Shown in pieces: positions 1 to 13,413 of a stretch of 64,000 bases of DNA (position 1 is its first letter; each line of letters starts with the position of its first letter). A program made the translations under genes and the position numbers. Under the pieces are notes generated by a model. The model worked only from the letters and a program-made list of their open reading frames with translations, was not told where the DNA came from and made no database searches. Source of the DNA: Neurospora crassa OR74A (Eukaryota; Ascomycota; Sordariomycetes; Sordariales; Sordariaceae); the NCBI RefSeq assembly GCF_000182925.2, contig NC_026506.1:2046001-2110000 (forward strand), read 5' to 3'.

Positions 1-3000
1 TGTTTATTTTGGCATTGATGGCAAAGCTCGAAGTGGGATGTAGGGATGTAGTAGTAGGCGGCTATTGGGTAAACAGACGTAGTGGCGACGCTATGAGCGA
101 TAACGGCGCATGATATGTGAAAGAGCAAAGGTTGCTTTATGCGATTTCAAATAAAAGGATAGTCAAGGATAGAGATGGAGAGAGGACAAGGAAACGAGAG
201 GGAAATGGGCAAGCGAGAAGACGAGGTAAAAGAAAGAATGTCAAGTTAGACGCTGGGAGGGAAAATAACGACGTTATGGATCCTGTCGAGGTACCAGGGC
301 GGGCGGGCTAAAGACTCTTGCAGAGAACGAAGAGACTCTAGAAAGGGACAGGGATGTAAGGGCGAGCCAAGTGTGGATAAGGCGGAAGCGATTCATAGGT
401 TGGATGGGCAATGAGATGGGGATCGTGATGGGTCTGGAGGATAGGCGGAATGGCGGGCATCCTGAGCCCGGCATGCCCTGGCCCCCCTTCCTCAAGTTTA
501 CCTTCCCGTTGCCAGAATATCCCCACTCTTCAGGCTGGGAAGTGTTACCTTTGGTTACCTCGGCGGGGCCGTGAAGGAGGACGAAGGTTCCCAAGTTTAA
601 AGAGGAGCCATCCGGACCTACCTCGTCGACGATGGACCCGCACACTCAGAGCTACCTCTACCTACGAGCGCAATCCTGCACCGCGTGAAAGCCGCAACTG
701 CCGCTGAATATGCGATAACTCGGGTGACTGAAAGCAGCAGCCAGCGGGACACCTCAGATATCAGTGAGGGCCAAGACGGTGCCATGACACCACAAGCGCG
801 AACCTCTGCTTCCACCTCTACATACTAAGTATAAACGATTGGACGCACCAAGACATGAAACGACTGCGGTCGAGAGCGTGATTGGGAGGATGCTGCGCTT
901 CTGCCTTCGTTGTCTCGGGTGTATCAAGACCAGGTTGAAAAGGTACTCGGGCTGCGGATACCTGCTGAGCGACATGAAAAAGCCATCCACAATCTGTTCA
1001 GCGACATAGGTACATCCGCGATACATAGCCGGCTCCCAGCCTGCCACCCCATTTATACGAGTAGTGTTCCACTTACAATCAAAGCTTGATAGAATGAAGT
1101 CTACTGATCAAGTCGAGGTTGTTGAGATGGCATTGACGCAATGGATGGGAGCGCCATCTGTCACCGTGACAGAAGACACATGAGACTGAAAGCATCTATC
1201 GACGGGATGTTGGTGTGGGGGCATATCGATAGCGTCATTCAGTTGGGAGGGCTTTCGTGCATCCTTGTCAACACTGGGCTGAGGTAGCTCGGGTAGGTAG
1301 GTACCCAGGAGTACCTGCGCATGCAAGTAAAAAAAAACGGAATCTCGAAGATCGTGAGGGAAGGGTCGGAAAAAAAAGGCGGCGGGAACCTGGCGCCAAG
1401 AGGTCGCTACTCGAGAGGGTTACATACCTACATATAAACCAACATGAGCATGGAATAAGGCCCCTTCTTTATTCCCGCCACTCGCACACCCAAAGCAATT
1501 CCTTGCCTTGTGCCCGAACTTTCGAGATGCTAGTAGTGTAGTTCTCGCTCAAATATTCACTTATTCCCAGGCAAGTTGCTATACTTTGTATGGCCATCAG
1601 GCCTTGAAGTGCCACCATCATTTTGTATCAAATGCTCAGCCTCGCTGATTGTCGAGTCGAACGGAGCCACGAACCTGTGTCAGCTTCTAGAACGAGTGAA
1701 GGAAAAACTGAAGTGCCCCCACGCCGGCAGTTCTACACTACCAGATAGACTCCTGGGAAAAATTCCCCAATTGGTTAGGATGGACACCACAGCTAGTGTC
1801 GACACGCGGCAAACGACGCCGCTGAGACCAATCACAGGTGCATGTCAAGGTCATCACACATTGGCCAAGAGAATCGCGATGCTGTTTTGGTAACATGTTG
1901 GTCACAAGCGAACAATGGATGTTAACAAGTGCAAGCCCAACTCGTTGTTGAGCTCTCTGTTCTGTTTGCGACCGTTGAGAGCATGTGTTGGTGATTTTGG
2001 CTCTGTCGATTCTCCCTGGCATTGAACCCCTCTCTCTGGGTAGGGACCTCTAGAATGTTGATCATCGATGGCGCCATTGACGGAAATTCGAATCAGCCCA
2101 TCGGATGCAAGTGTCAGTCAAGCAGGTCGAGGCATCAGCCGTTTTTTGCTCCGTCGACAAATCACACAGCGAACAGACCTGTCAGGTACGCATAAAATGG
2201 CAGATCCCCAATTTGTGCAACATCCACAGGATGGTCGAACCGTTCGTCTGCGACTCTGGCGTCGGATGCCGGAGCCAGACGAGGGTCCCGGTTGCGGCAA
2301 AGTGGGCTGGTTGGGGGGGGGGCGGGCCCTCCTTGTCCGAAACGCGGTAGACTATGCCGACTGACGCCGAGCCACACGAGCCTCACCGAAGCCAGGAAAC
2401 CGCTGCTCCAACGGGGAAGCTCGACTCCATTCAAGGGGATAGGAACTACACTACCTAGATCGCCCCGTTGCTTGTCTGTTCCTTTTTGCAACCTTGGCAG
2501 CAAAAGGCAGTCATGCGACGAGCGTAACTCATTGGAAGGAAGGGGAAAGGAGCCACTGACAGCCAGCAGCGGTACTTTGATCATACATTGAATCAGCTAG
2601 ACGGGAGGTTATGAAGTACCCTCCCATCACCAACAACAAATACCTAACAACACATTTTCCAACCATCAGTGGCTTTGACACAGAGCCGATTGGCCATTAT
2701 CATCGCCGCACTTGTCGATCTCCCGGGCATTAACCTTCAAAGCCAAGACGAGGCAAAGCTGGAAGCGAGCTCCAACCAAGATCCAGATCCGTCGTAAACA
2801 CGAGCGGCCGAACAAGTTTTTCTCTCAAATCCTCCACTCTAGCCGGCCCTTCTCCTCCAGTGAAACGTCGATGCCAGTGCCTTTTCCATCTCAATGCTTG
2901 AGTCATTATTCCGCAGCAAATACAAAAGAGCCCCGGGTCAGAGATTTCTAAACACACCGCCAGATGTGGGCGAGATCCCTCCTGCGTTTTGCAGGTGGGG

Positions 3001-4440
3001 ACCATGCGATAAGCCTCAGAAGCTGAACTTTTAGACCAGACGGCGCCCCTCCGAATATTCAGACGTGGAAGTCTCATGGGAGGCTTTGATAAACTCCAAT
3101 ATCACATCATGTGTGTTATCGGCGGAGTTCGTGGTGCTACGGTATGTAGTGTATGATTTTTCCTGCCTCTCCTGTTGCCCCATCGTTGCCGTTCTCATCA
3201 GCCCTATGGGAAAAAAAATTCACAAACTCCAAGTTGCTGCATGGACGCAAATCGAAAAAAGGACATTAGCCGCTCCCGTTCAGTGGGTCACCGGCAAACT
3301 CCCAGGGCTACGTTACAGGATTGCGGACCATTACATTTTCGGCCCTTCTTTTACGGCATTTGCCCCTGCATTGCACTACAGCATTGTCCCTAGTATCTAC
3401 ATGGGAATCCGGGCAGTTATCTCCTTGCACTCAAAGGGGATTCTGCAGAGTGAGAGATGGGGGAGGGATATCACCTATGCTTCGAGTACACTATCTCACT
3501 ATCTACACTAGTAGTCTAAAGGCACCAATCAATCACTTCCCTGAATTTGGAATAAGGACCTCTCGGGCAGTTTGTGGCGTTGATTGTACACTAAGTGGAG
3601 GGTCTGCTGGGAATGTCTTTGCCGTCGCTTATCGAGCAGATCCCTTCCTATAAAACCGGCTGACAGATTTGCGATCTAGACACAATATGACACCCAGTTC
3701 ATATTGTCAAAGAAGAAATAGGCTTCTGGGTGAGTAGTTCCCTTTTGAAAGAAGCGGCAACATGCCATGATTTAGGCAGATCGTCCAGTGTATCATTGCC
3801 ACTACATAGTATCGACCGATGCTCCCAACCTCATAATAAGGACCGGAGTTTACATACCACCGATTATCGCACGTGCAAAGGCTGTGATTTATACATAGTA
3901 GCTGTTCATAGCAAAGACGTGGTGTTCGACAGACCAAGGTTCGACCCCATCGTCGGGATGTCGAGGAGGCAACCGTCACCGCGGCGCGGAAATCGACCCG
4001 CTTTTTCCATTGCGATAAGCTCGAGTCCAGCCTTTGTCAGGGACCATTCATCGAGACATGTGAAAACGGCGTGTCATTCAGCAACAAAACAACCGCAGAT
4101 AATGGGTTGAGCCAGCCACTTAGCTCTCTCCTTGGCTTTGGTGCCGGTCCGAACCAGTCAAGGTTGATGCATCAACCTTTGTATTGTTACCACGTACATA
4201 CTGCGTAGCTGTATTCATTCGAAACCCGGGATCACTTCGGCAGCCGGAAATCGTCCGGAGCATGTGCAGCTCTTCCAACCGCCTATTGGTCCTCCCATCA
4301 CATGTTGGAATGATAAAACAACAGGGACCCAGCCTCGACATCCACTCAAGAAAAGCAGATTCAACGAGCCAGTGTTATCTCCGGCCCGCCCTTCAACTTG
4401 ACAGCAACTGCATAGAAATGTTCTGGAAGCCCATCTTACC

Positions 4441-4474
4441 AACACACACTCACACACTCTCTCTCACACACACA
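4441..4474. repeat. CA/CT simple-sequence tract
   Basis: Imperfect dinucleotide run of CACACA and CTCTCT units in non-coding DNA. Ordinary low-complexity sequence. Confidence 0.85.
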
Positions 4475-5080
4475 AATATGCACCCAAGGGCGGCTTGGCG
4501 TGCGATATTGCAAATCCGTTAGCGGCAATGCTCTTCGAGATACGAGATGTGAACTTTCACTTTTCACTTTGAGAATGTGATGGCATGCGATTTATGAGGA
4601 GCGATACTATGTGTGGTTACGTTATCGGCTTTCGAGTATTCTATCGCTTTCCTCATCGATCGTCAGACCAAGATTCTGAACCAGTTCACGTGGTGGCAAA
4701 ACGGACTGCATATGAAGTTCATGGAGGGTTACAGGCGAAGAGAGTGTCTTTGGAGAAAACCGATACGAACTACTCAGCGGCCAGAGGAAAGTAGATGATA
4801 CATGTGAGGGTAACCTATCATCTTCTTTGCTTCCTCTTTTTCACCGTGATGTTGGGTGGCGAAGATTACCCATGATAGTGGTGAGTGACATTGTTCTGGC
4901 TGTTGGGATGCGATCAACTCTGTAACTGCTCAGCCACCGTCAACTCGTCAAATGAGATCATCCCATCCATATCTGTGAAACCGAGCACTGAGGCAGGATG
5001 TCCTAAAATTTATGCGCCGTCATATTTGTTTGGTTTGTCGGTTGGTCGACGAGACTCAAGATTTACACTGGCATGTTGGG

Positions 5081-5110
<30 letters not shown>
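5081..5110. repeat. A30 homopolymer
   Basis: Thirty consecutive A residues, flanked by TTGGG and GGAATT. There is no target-site duplication or upstream element body that would make it a retroposon tail, so I read it as a simple homopolymer. Confidence 0.9.
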
Positions 5111-5112
<2 letters not shown>

Positions 5113-6432
5113 AATTATAAGAAACCGGTCTATGACATCAATACTGTACGGCATGACAACTACCACGCAAACCCCCTTAACTGGAAGACACAACGACTAC
5201 TGCGTATGTTATAAGTCTAGACAGTGCATATTGGGGTTCGCCTACTTCACAATGACATGGTATTTCGGATGTTCAGTTTCCTTATGTTCTAAGGCGGGAG
5301 ATGCGACACATCACAAATGCTCTTGAGGGATCATCGCCCATCGATTCTGGCTTTGATTCGCGAAAATGGTGCTCCAGCCTTTTCTCATGTTTCAAGATAA
5401 GATACTACTGTGCGCGAGTCGGAGTATAACCACATTTGTAGCCTGACTATGGGGGTAAAGCCCCTGGGCGAGACTGATCTTCCTCGGGTCACCCAGCTAC
5501 CGGGATGATTATGCCCGTCATATATCGTGACACATACTATCCTCTTCGTGCACCCTTACTTCCAGTGTAGTTTGGTCAATATGCGCAGCAGGAATTGCTA
5601 CAATCTGCCTGAAAGTTACAGACAGCATCACATACAGAAAAAGCTTTTTATCGAAGTCATACAACAGGATTAGCTTGGCCTTCTTGCTGACCGGTACATG
5701 TGAGTGGTATATATGACATTTTGCATACAACGCCTAGTACCGTTTAATTTTGTGTGCGCTCCATGACTTGTTTGCTGAAGTGCTGATGATATTTTTCTGT
5801 TCACAACATTGTAGGTAAAGCCGTTTCTTGACCGCCGAGATTGCATCCTTGAGAGATGGGAGACGTTCAGGTGGTGAATAATACAAACAAGAATTCACGG
5901 TATATCATTTCTCTTCCGTCTTCGTTCAAGCACAATGGAGGTATGATGATCCTAATATTCTGCATCAGGGTCCAATTCGGTCCAACGTCTCTGCTTGCTT
6001 TCCAAACACGTGCCGCTGCGCAGTCTGATGAGACCAAAAATCGCCCTTCTCGCCTTTCACTCAATCCAAATATACCTCAACCTGGAACATCACTAAAATT
6101 GCTGATCCTCCGCCATGATGAAAAGCCCAAAAACGCCCAAAAGAGATGTAGAAACGTAGAAACACGAAAGCAAACCCAATTCCATGCATGTCATCGTTAG
6201 AAAAGAAAACGCCGAAATAAAAACAACGGGGGAAGATAGCGCAAGAAAAGTCGTAAAAACCCAATGAACATAGCAACCCTGGTTTGCCTAAGTAGGGCCA
6301 GTACGGTCATGTGGCTTATGCTGTGGTCCTCTTCGTATGCTTATGCACGCGGGTGCGTTCAGGAGCTCAGAAGGAGTCGTCATCGTAGATCGCCTGTCGT
6401 AACCTCGCTGCTTAGGTATATCCACTTTTTCT

Positions 6433-7893
6433 TTACTCGATCATCTTTACGTAGTTGCTGGGAAATGTGCCATGTCTTGTGCCGATCATGCCAGTCCTAG
6501 GAAACACGTTAGTACGATAATGATGCCAATGTCGTTAATGTGCCACGATGTGTACTCACCACCAGTCATTGTCGCTGTCGGTTTTTTTGAGGATAGTGAT
6601 GATCTCGCCCTTTTGGAAGCCCAAGTCTCCAGGTTGGTCCGCATTGAACGTGTAAAGAGCAACGGCCTCGTTCTTCTTCATTAAGGCTTGTTTGCTCGCG
6701 TAATTTGGCTTCGGTGCAGCCGGCCGCCCCGGGCCAACCTTCTTGTCGGCGGCCGCCTGCTGGGCCGCTGCCGCGCCATATCCGCCGCCGAATCCACCTC
6801 CATTGGTGTCATTCCGGCCGTACTGTACGGATGCCCTGTTATTCGAGAAGCCACGAGGCTGCTGGTCGTACACATCATCCTGCCACGTGGAAGCGCGCTT
6901 GGGCCGGCCAAACTCGTCGTGTGCTTGTCCTCCCGATCCACCCGATGCCCCATAACCGGAATCGCGAGTTTGGCCCTCGCCGTAGGCATTTCCTGTCCTG
7001 TCGCCCCATACCACGCTGTCATGGGTGTTGTCATAGACGGGCTGGTCGTTATACATCCGGTCATCAAAAGACCCAGAGGACATGCCGGCAAAAATCCGTG
7101 AGTTCAGAATGCTGAGGAGAGGAGCGGCTTGCGGCGGGGGGCGCTCGGCTCCTGAAAGGAGCTCCTTGGCGGAAACCTGACGACCATAGAGCTTTGCATT
7201 GGCGTCTTTTCGCTCGATTATCATAGAACCTTCGAGAGACACGCCAGCAAACAAGCCCTTGGTCTTGGAATAACTGAAGATGCCCGCTACGCTTCTCAGC
7301 GAAGCGGCTCCGGCGGCCTCGGCATTTCTACCGACAGGCCCGGCCGCGACCGAAACGTTACCACCAAGTGTAAGTGACCCAGCTTGGGCGAAGGTTTTTA
7401 CGGCGCTCGCGTCGTTGAGAATGAAAACGAAATCTGTAAGCTCGAAACCGATCTGACCGCCGAAGCCGGCACCACCCGTAGCAATGGCGGTGGGGGCAGA
7501 CCAGCTGCCGTCGGGGAGGCGGGCGACTACCAGGCCGCTACCGAAACGGGCAGATCCGAGGAAACCAGCTTTGATGACGGTGAGTATAGCAAGACCCTAG
7601 GAGAACGTTAACCACCTGGTCGCTTTCGTTGAGGTTGCGGATGCTGTTTCGTACCTTGGCATTCGCGAGCACTGATGGCGGTATCACCTTGTCGGGACCA
7701 AAGGCTTGTTTGGGCTCGATGAAGGAGGCGAGGATTTTACCGCACTTCTTACATTCCGCTGGTTACAGACGTGTTAGGATGTCGGATTCGGCGAAGCGAA
7801 GGGGAGTTGCGGGGTCGGGCTCGCACAGCACGGGAACCCCGGGGACACAAACTCACACGAAAGTGACGACGGAAGAGGGTTGTTGATACCCAT
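6433..7893 (-). CDS. Ysc84/Lsb3-type SYLF-SH3 actin-patch protein
   Basis: Spliced gene of four exons (7893-7857, 7758-7655, 7596-6560, 6496-6433) giving 413 residues. The N-terminal half is the SYLF (DUF500) lipid- and actin-binding domain, opening with MGINNPLPSS, a CKKCGKIL stretch, an AFGPDKVIPP motif and a glycine-rich GSARFGSG core. A disordered, glycine-, asparagine- and proline-rich linker follows. A C-terminal SH3 domain spans about residues 358-413, with ALYTF, the DNDWW tryptophan pair and a final FPSNYVKMI. The last intron (6497-6559) splits the second W codon and carries a GTACTAAC branch point, which supports the model. Family members bind Las17/WASP-type partners and act in cortical actin patches and endocytosis; the same role is inferred here. 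The start is the ATG that opens the conserved N-terminus. The downstream SFT1 gene is divergent. Confidence 0.95.
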
Positions 7894-9207
7894 CTTGAAG
7901 TGTCGAAGCGGAACTCCCTATAGCGGACTGGCGCGGGTCTTGAAGGGCGAGGGCGTGTAGAGCGGCTGCGGTGAGAATGCCGTGGAAATGCGACAGCGAC
8001 AGCGAAATATTAGAAAGAAAGAAAGAGATGGAGTTCGTCAGTCATTTCTCGGGACACTGGCCGATCAATGCCTGCAGGCACACTGGCAGGCAAGCAAGTA
8101 AGCAGATCAGCCCGGTCAATTTCTTGTGTACATAGTAAATGCGAGGTTGGTACCTGGGCGTCCCCACAACGGCGGTTTGTCAAGATGCTGGGGAGATCCT
8201 TGGGGTCACTTGTTGTTCGTGATGAACGATCTTGTTCCCGGAGGATAAGCCTTTGTGCGTGCTCTTTTGTTGGTGTAACTGTCCGTTTGAGAGTTTGTTT
8301 TTTTCCCTCTTCTTCACAGATCGGAGTAACTGATGAGCGAGGCTAAACAGTGGCATGGAATTCATCACAGTCAACATTTGAAATGGAAGTACTTGGAAAT
8401 GGAAGCTGGAGCTCGTGCCGCGCGTCATGTGAGAACTGTAGCACTGGACCCTCAATCACTGGAGACGCTGGGATGGGCTTGGGCAAGCACTGCCGCCGTG
8501 GGCTGTGCAGTAGCGTACACTACTGTACCTCTACTTCTCTACTTTACTCCGTCCCTGCGCCCTGCACCTTCCACTTTGAATACCCGGGCCTTGTCCAGCG
8601 GGCAGAGCAGAGCGGGCGTTCGTCGTTACGTAGGTGACTGACTGACGGGACCCAAAGTTGCAGTGGCCCGACCACGAGCACAATCAAATGGCTCCAGCAG
8701 GCTCCGCTCCCCCCGAAAAAGACCCCGCATTGACCATGCATGTGCTTTACGCGCAGCCACACGTAAATGGCCGAAACTGACATCATTCGCGACTAGGAGG
8801 CCGTAGCTGTGGCTGGTGTATGCATCAACAAGCTGCAGTGAGCCGGCCGCCCCCATCATGATGGATGCATGATCCCGGTGTCCTTTCATTGTGACCCTGA
8901 ACTGAGTGCATCTGGAACCTGCTACAACCTACCCCCTTTTGACATCCCCATAGCACTCAGCAATACCTAGGAACACCACGGCTTCACTCCGAACAACGGA
9001 CGCTGCAAGACACCGAAGCCGACCCCCGCGCGCGCGACAAAATAACACGTAATAACATCTTCGATAATACGAAACTCGGGCCATATCAGCGAGTTCCAAT
9101 TAACCCGATACTCAAAACTGACGAGTGAACCTCCCACACGGCCGCTGAGCGAGTCGCAACATACAACTACGACCACAACACAACCCCCCCCCATTACCAT
9201 TATCAAG
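7894..9207. promoter_or_regulatory. Divergent intergenic region between YSC84-like gene and SFT1
   Basis: About 1.3 kb separates two divergently transcribed start codons, so it should hold both promoters. I see no further gene. A GTACACTACTGTA-type motif lies at 8515-8527, one of the recurrent intergenic motifs in this window. The stretch just before 9208 is C/A-rich, as in many fungal leaders. No precise TATA box was identified. Confidence 0.5.
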
Positions 9208-9570
9208 ATGTCCGCAAACTACGAGCGCGAGCGCCAAAATAATGCGCGCCTCGACGAGCTAGCCTCCAAGGTTTCTGCCCTTCGAGGTGTAACGATTGAC
9301 ATTTACGACCAGGCGCGCAACCACGAAGTTATCGACCAAACGGTACGGTTCCTTTGATTTTACTCTGCACAAAATAACAAACTGACAAGTCCCACCAACA
9401 ACGAACAGACCGATACCTTCTCCTCCATGGGCTCTCAACTCAAAGGTTCCGCCACCCGTCTAGGCCGCATGGCCGCATCGGGGAACAAGGTCGCCATTCT
9501 CAAGCTCTCGGGTATTCTTATTGGGAGCTTCCTGGTCATTTACTATCTTTATCGACTTTTTGTTGGTTAA
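9208..9570 (+). CDS. SFT1: Sft1/Bet1-like Qc-SNARE of the Golgi
   Basis: Two exons (9208-9342 and 9409-9570), joined in frame after codon 45, encode a 98-residue protein, close to the usual size of Sft1. The N-terminal 75 residues form one SNARE helix with heptad hydrophobics (LDELASKVSALRG at the start, then IYDQARNH and FSSMGSQLKGS). A single hydrophobic anchor (LSGILIGSFLVIYYLYRLFV) lies at the extreme C-terminus, as expected for a tail-anchored SNARE. Sft1 acts in retrograde traffic within the Golgi with Sed5, Gos1 and Ykt6; that role is inferred from the family. Bet1 is the nearest alternative, but the VSALRG motif and very short length fit Sft1 better. The intron has donor GTACGG and acceptor CAG. 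Confidence 0.88.
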
Positions 9571-10710
9571 ATGATTCAAAAAGTCACGACGTGTGAGAGG
9601 GCTAAAGTCGTTTGAATATTGGGTCTATTGGGTCTATTGAACTTCGACATGCGAATACATGCCAGGAAGCAAAAGGAAGGGAGGTTCTCTTCATCGGGTT
9701 CACTACAACAACACAGGGCGAAGGATGTAGAGGGCGGCACGATTCGATTCCCGACAAATATCAGGAATGATAAGACGGATGCGTGCGAAGCCGGACATCA
9801 AGACAGGATGGAGCTTGTCCGGATAGCTTGTTGGATGTTGGAGTGCTGGTACAGGCGATGTGCAGTCCGCTTGCTCCCACAAAAGCCGCTACTAGTATTG
9901 CGCAGAGGAGGTGCAATGTAGGGTGGGGCAATGGGTGGGAGGGTAGCAGGTCACGCAGGACCGTAGGTCTGTGTTTTGGTGGATTCTGAACGAAGTGTGG
10001 ATTTTGGTTTACAGACTGGGCTTAATGTTTTGTCTCGACAACAGACGGGTAGATGCAAAGGCATAGCAATGGCGTTGACGGTTCGGTTTTGTTTGTTTAT
10101 TTGGGATTTGGTTTCTGCGTACCTTAGGTTGTCATTGATACGTCGTGTCGTATAAGCCAGACATCGACATTTCTCAGTCTCATCCTTGATTTTTCATTTT
10201 GAAACTTCAAGGACATCAGAAGGACATTAATGAGGGCAACACACACCTTACAAAAGATAGGAGGATCCTATATAAAAGTGCATTACTTTTGCCCTACCAA
10301 CGAACAATAACTTGTTGTCTATAATGTAAATATGCCAAAACAAAACATGACTTGCTGATGTAAGAATGACTGCGTTGTTCATCATTCCCCTATTTGTCAC
10401 GCATAAACCATCATTTGCCTAACTCTTAACTAGATCAGACTCCCACAGCATAAGTACGACATGGTGTTCGTGGATAGCATCCCCTTTCCAGTCAGGTGGT
10501 ATAGAAGGAAAAACAAGTTCGGACGCTTGATGGGTTTGGTTTGGTTTGGTATAAGTTTGTCCGAGCTATTTCTCACATCACCTGCCGGTTGATTATATAT
10601 TTACATGGTCGGCATCAGGCGCGAGGACAACAGCAAAAATCCCAGTAGACTGCACTCGGTTACCTCTGAACCCCATGTCGGAGATCCCTGAATTGTCGTT
10701 CTAAGGTTTC
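9571..10710. other. Convergent 3' intergenic region with an orphan TATA box
   Basis: This gap lies between the 3' ends of SFT1 and the ArfGAP gene, so it should mostly be 3' UTR. I see no gene. A clean TATA box, TATATAAAAG, lies at 10269-10278 with no recognisable coding sequence just downstream on the plus strand. It is followed by AT-rich sequence with several ATGs but no long frame. Confidence 0.5.
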
Positions 10711-12528
10711 TTATTGCCAGACGTTTGAGAACAGGTCGTCACTGCCACCAAAACCGGTAGCCGGCTTGGATCCGCTCGGAGCAGCTGGTGTGGTAGTGCT
10801 GCTCATCCAGCCCCCAAACTCCTCATCGGCCGCCACCTTTGGTGCTGGGGCAAAGCCGCCCGAAGCGCTGGGGACAATAGGTTGGCTTGCGAAGGAGCCG
10901 CCGGTAGTGGAGGAGGTGGTGGTGCTGTTGCCCCATCCAAAATCGTTAGAAAGAGGGATAGAGGTAACAGGTGCTGGCTTGGGCGGTTCAGGAGCCGCAG
11001 GCTTGGGGGGCTCAGGGGCGGAGGCCCACTCGTTGGAACCCCATACACCTGCATCTGACCAGGCGTTAGACGTCGCAATAGAGGCAAGAGGGTTTGGTGT
11101 TGTTGAAGTAACGGCTGCAGGGGCCGGCGTGGTTGCGGCGGGCTTGGAAAGGTTGAATGCGGAGCTGAAGTCAGATGAAGGCTTCGGGGCGGCGGCCGAG
11201 GGAGGAGCGGTAGTAGCAGTAGCTGTTGTGGAAAAGTCAAACAGGTCACCGAGGGCGGAGGAAGCGGGCGCGGGCTTAGAGGCTGGCGCAGGAGGAGGGG
11301 TTGATGAGAAGCCCAGTGGGCTGCTGATGGACTGCTTGGATTGGTGGGAGGATGTGGCGGGCTTGGAATCGAAGAAGCTGCCACCGCTTAGGCCGGAAAA
11401 GGCATTGTTGCTAGTCTGAGACGAGGGTCGGGGAGATCCAAAGCTACCAAGGCTAGCAAAGGCATCGGTTTGGGCGGGCTTGGGGGAGGGTTGACTGTTG
11501 AAACTGAGGCTGTTGAAAGCATCATTAAGCCCACTAAAAGCATTTTGGGTCTGGGACATGCTCGGGGAGGACATGCCGCTCATTCCGCTAAAGGACCCTG
11601 AGTGAGAGTGTGAGGGCGCGGCTTGCTGCTGTGGACGAGGTGCACTGGCATAAAGAGAGAGGATAGACTGCTTGAGATCGGGACGCGACTGGTTGGTACC
11701 ACCCGAAGTACCCGTCGTGCTAGCGGGTCTTGGGGGCGCTGCAGTTTCCGTGCCAAAGAAATCCAGTCCCAAAAGCGAAGCATTTGAGCTCGTAGCCTTG
11801 GGCGGGGCAGGCTCGGCCTTCGGGGGCACCTTTGACGCTGTCGGTCCGGTGGTACTGGCTCTAAGCGGAATCGGGTCGGCACCAATAAGGTCGGGTACGG
11901 GAGCCGGGGCCGGAATAGGGGCGGGGACAGATCGTGAGGCTGCAGTCGGAGTGCTGGACTGGCTACGAAGAGATCCGTTTCTCTCCAGAGTCTGCTTCTC
12001 CTTCACCACACTCAGCGGGACATCATCGTCACCCTCAGCATCTAGTGTCGAGGGATCTGGCATCGGGCCATCCATTACCCATCTCTTGAGCTCGTATTTG
12101 GTGCGAATAAAGTTCTCGATTTTCGATTCGGAGGGGACGTGGCCCTGAGCCAGCTTGGCCTCCCAGTACTTGTTGGCGCGAGCATTTCCCCAGTTCAAGA
12201 CACTTTGTAGCTGCTCGTCGGTCCAAGCATCGAGGTCGACGGACTTGACACGGCTGATGTGTGTACCCATTCCACGGTGAATGCCCGAGCAGCGGATGCA
12301 AATAAAGACGCCGAGGTTCCAGCTGGCCCATCGTGGATCTGCGTGTATGCGACATTATCAATAACCTGACCTGGTAATGACTGATGGTCGGATTCCCAGC
12401 AGAAACTTACGCTTGTTGCGCTTGCAGTCAGCGCACACCTTGTTAGCCTCGAGTTTCAGGAGCGACTTGATCGTCTGCTGGTTTTTGGCTGCCCGTTCGG
12501 CAGCGGGGTTCGGCGGGCGTCGAGACAT
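10711..12528 (-). CDS. ArfGAP of the Age2/SMAP type
   Basis: Two exons (12528-12411 and 12338-10711) encode 581 residues. The ArfGAP domain fills about residues 15-135, with the zinc finger Cys32-X2-Cys35 and Cys53-X2-Cys56 and the arginine finger in the CSGIHRGMGTH motif (Arg61). The single intron lies inside the zinc finger, and splicing restores KHPRWASWNLGVF exactly. The C-terminal 440 residues are disordered and rich in Pro, Ala and Ser. They contain LLGLD at 228-232, a match to the clathrin box found in SMAP-type ArfGAPs, plus DLFDF, several Trp-Gly motifs and a terminal DDLFSNVWQ. Family members stimulate GTP hydrolysis by Arf1 in clathrin-dependent traffic at the trans-Golgi and endosomes. 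No UBA domain is visible, which argues against a Gts1 assignment. Confidence 0.93.
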
Positions 12529-13413
12529 GGCGATGTGTTCGCAATAAACAGTTGCTTTGCCGTGGGTTTCTGGATGGGAGAAGGGATCCGGGCCGGCTGG
12601 GATTCGGAGGATAGGTTGCTATCGAGTCGTTGAAATGTAGTCGGATTGCGTGAGCTGTTCAACGACCTACAGAAAAGAATGGCTGGTCCGGACATATCAA
12701 TGCAGAAACTCAGGAGTGTCCTCCACTACAATGCGCCCGGCCCCGTCAGTGATGGCCGGGGACCGCCACTATCAAGGTCCAACAGGGGTCAGCTGGTGCC
12801 GTTTAAACAACACCGCCCTTTGATCAAGTGTTGCGTGTTAATGGCACACGAAGCAAGCCACTTGTGGCTTGAATAACACAAACAAGTATAGAGCTACTTT
12901 TGTATTTGACAGATACTGTGTACATCATCCTCCCTCGAGTTTATGGCTGTGGTACGCAGCACTGCAGCGTTGGAGTCCCGCATGGAACAGTCTGGGCGGG
13001 TATTATAGACCTAGATACCTATCAGACATCGGTACGTAGTTAAATCACGGAGGCTTGTCACCGTCTTATGAGCAAGAGTAATCGATACCTTTGGATGTCG
13101 AAAGTCACAGCCATGAGCGACTTCAATGCTTTGTTTTTCCATACTGTGACGGGATCGAGTCTGTGACGCAAGACTCCGATCCCAACTTACAGCGAGAGGT
13201 TACTACACTAGTGTAATAACACTACATACGTACCCTGTCATTTCTGGGGCAACTTCAAGCAGATAAACCCATATTGGTTCTATTTCATTCGCATGTGATT
13301 TGTAATTCTAAACCTCAAAAGACAATTTCAAGGTGTGAATGTCAATGACTTGGTCACCGATAAGAACATACGAACACCTGAGGCTATCCAACATCCAGCA
13401 ACAGTTGACCTTC
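12529..13413. promoter_or_regulatory. Divergent intergenic region between ArfGAP and MsrB genes
   Basis: The region between two divergently transcribed start codons. No additional gene is visible. It carries an overlapping TACACTA/TAGTGTA pair at 13204-13215 in a small palindromic context and a TAGATACCTATC stretch near 13011. Both resemble motifs that recur in other intergenic parts of the window. Confidence 0.45.

Larger units (their letters stand above)
1..6432. other. Gene-poor left flank, no recognisable gene
   Basis: I find no reading frame here with a recognisable domain, sustained codon bias or a convincing set of splice sites; the longest open frames (about 150 codons) look like chance. 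It contains a CA/CT-rich simple tract at 4441-4474, an A30 homopolymer at 5081-5110, and an orphan TATA-like box at 3649-3655 followed by an ATG at 3687 and a GTGAGT at 3730. The last few hundred bases before 6433 probably hold the 3' UTR of the Ysc84-like gene, which is transcribed leftwards. Several TAGTGTA/TACACTA heptamers lie near 1534, 3147, 3487, 3504 and 3587. Confidence 0.6.

Noticed and set aside
3937-3960. GGTTCGACCCC resembling a tRNA T-arm
   Set aside because: The flanking bases do not form the five-pair T stem, and no acceptor, D-arm or anticodon arm is found at the right spacing.
5081-5110. A30 tract as a retroposon tail
   Set aside because: No target-site duplication, no upstream element body or open frame, and similar homopolymers occur elsewhere in the window.
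10766-11419. Plus-strand 217-codon frame opposite the ArfGAP gene
   Set aside because: Shadow of the Pro/Ala/Ser-rich disordered C-terminus; Gly/Ala/Val-rich translation without a family.
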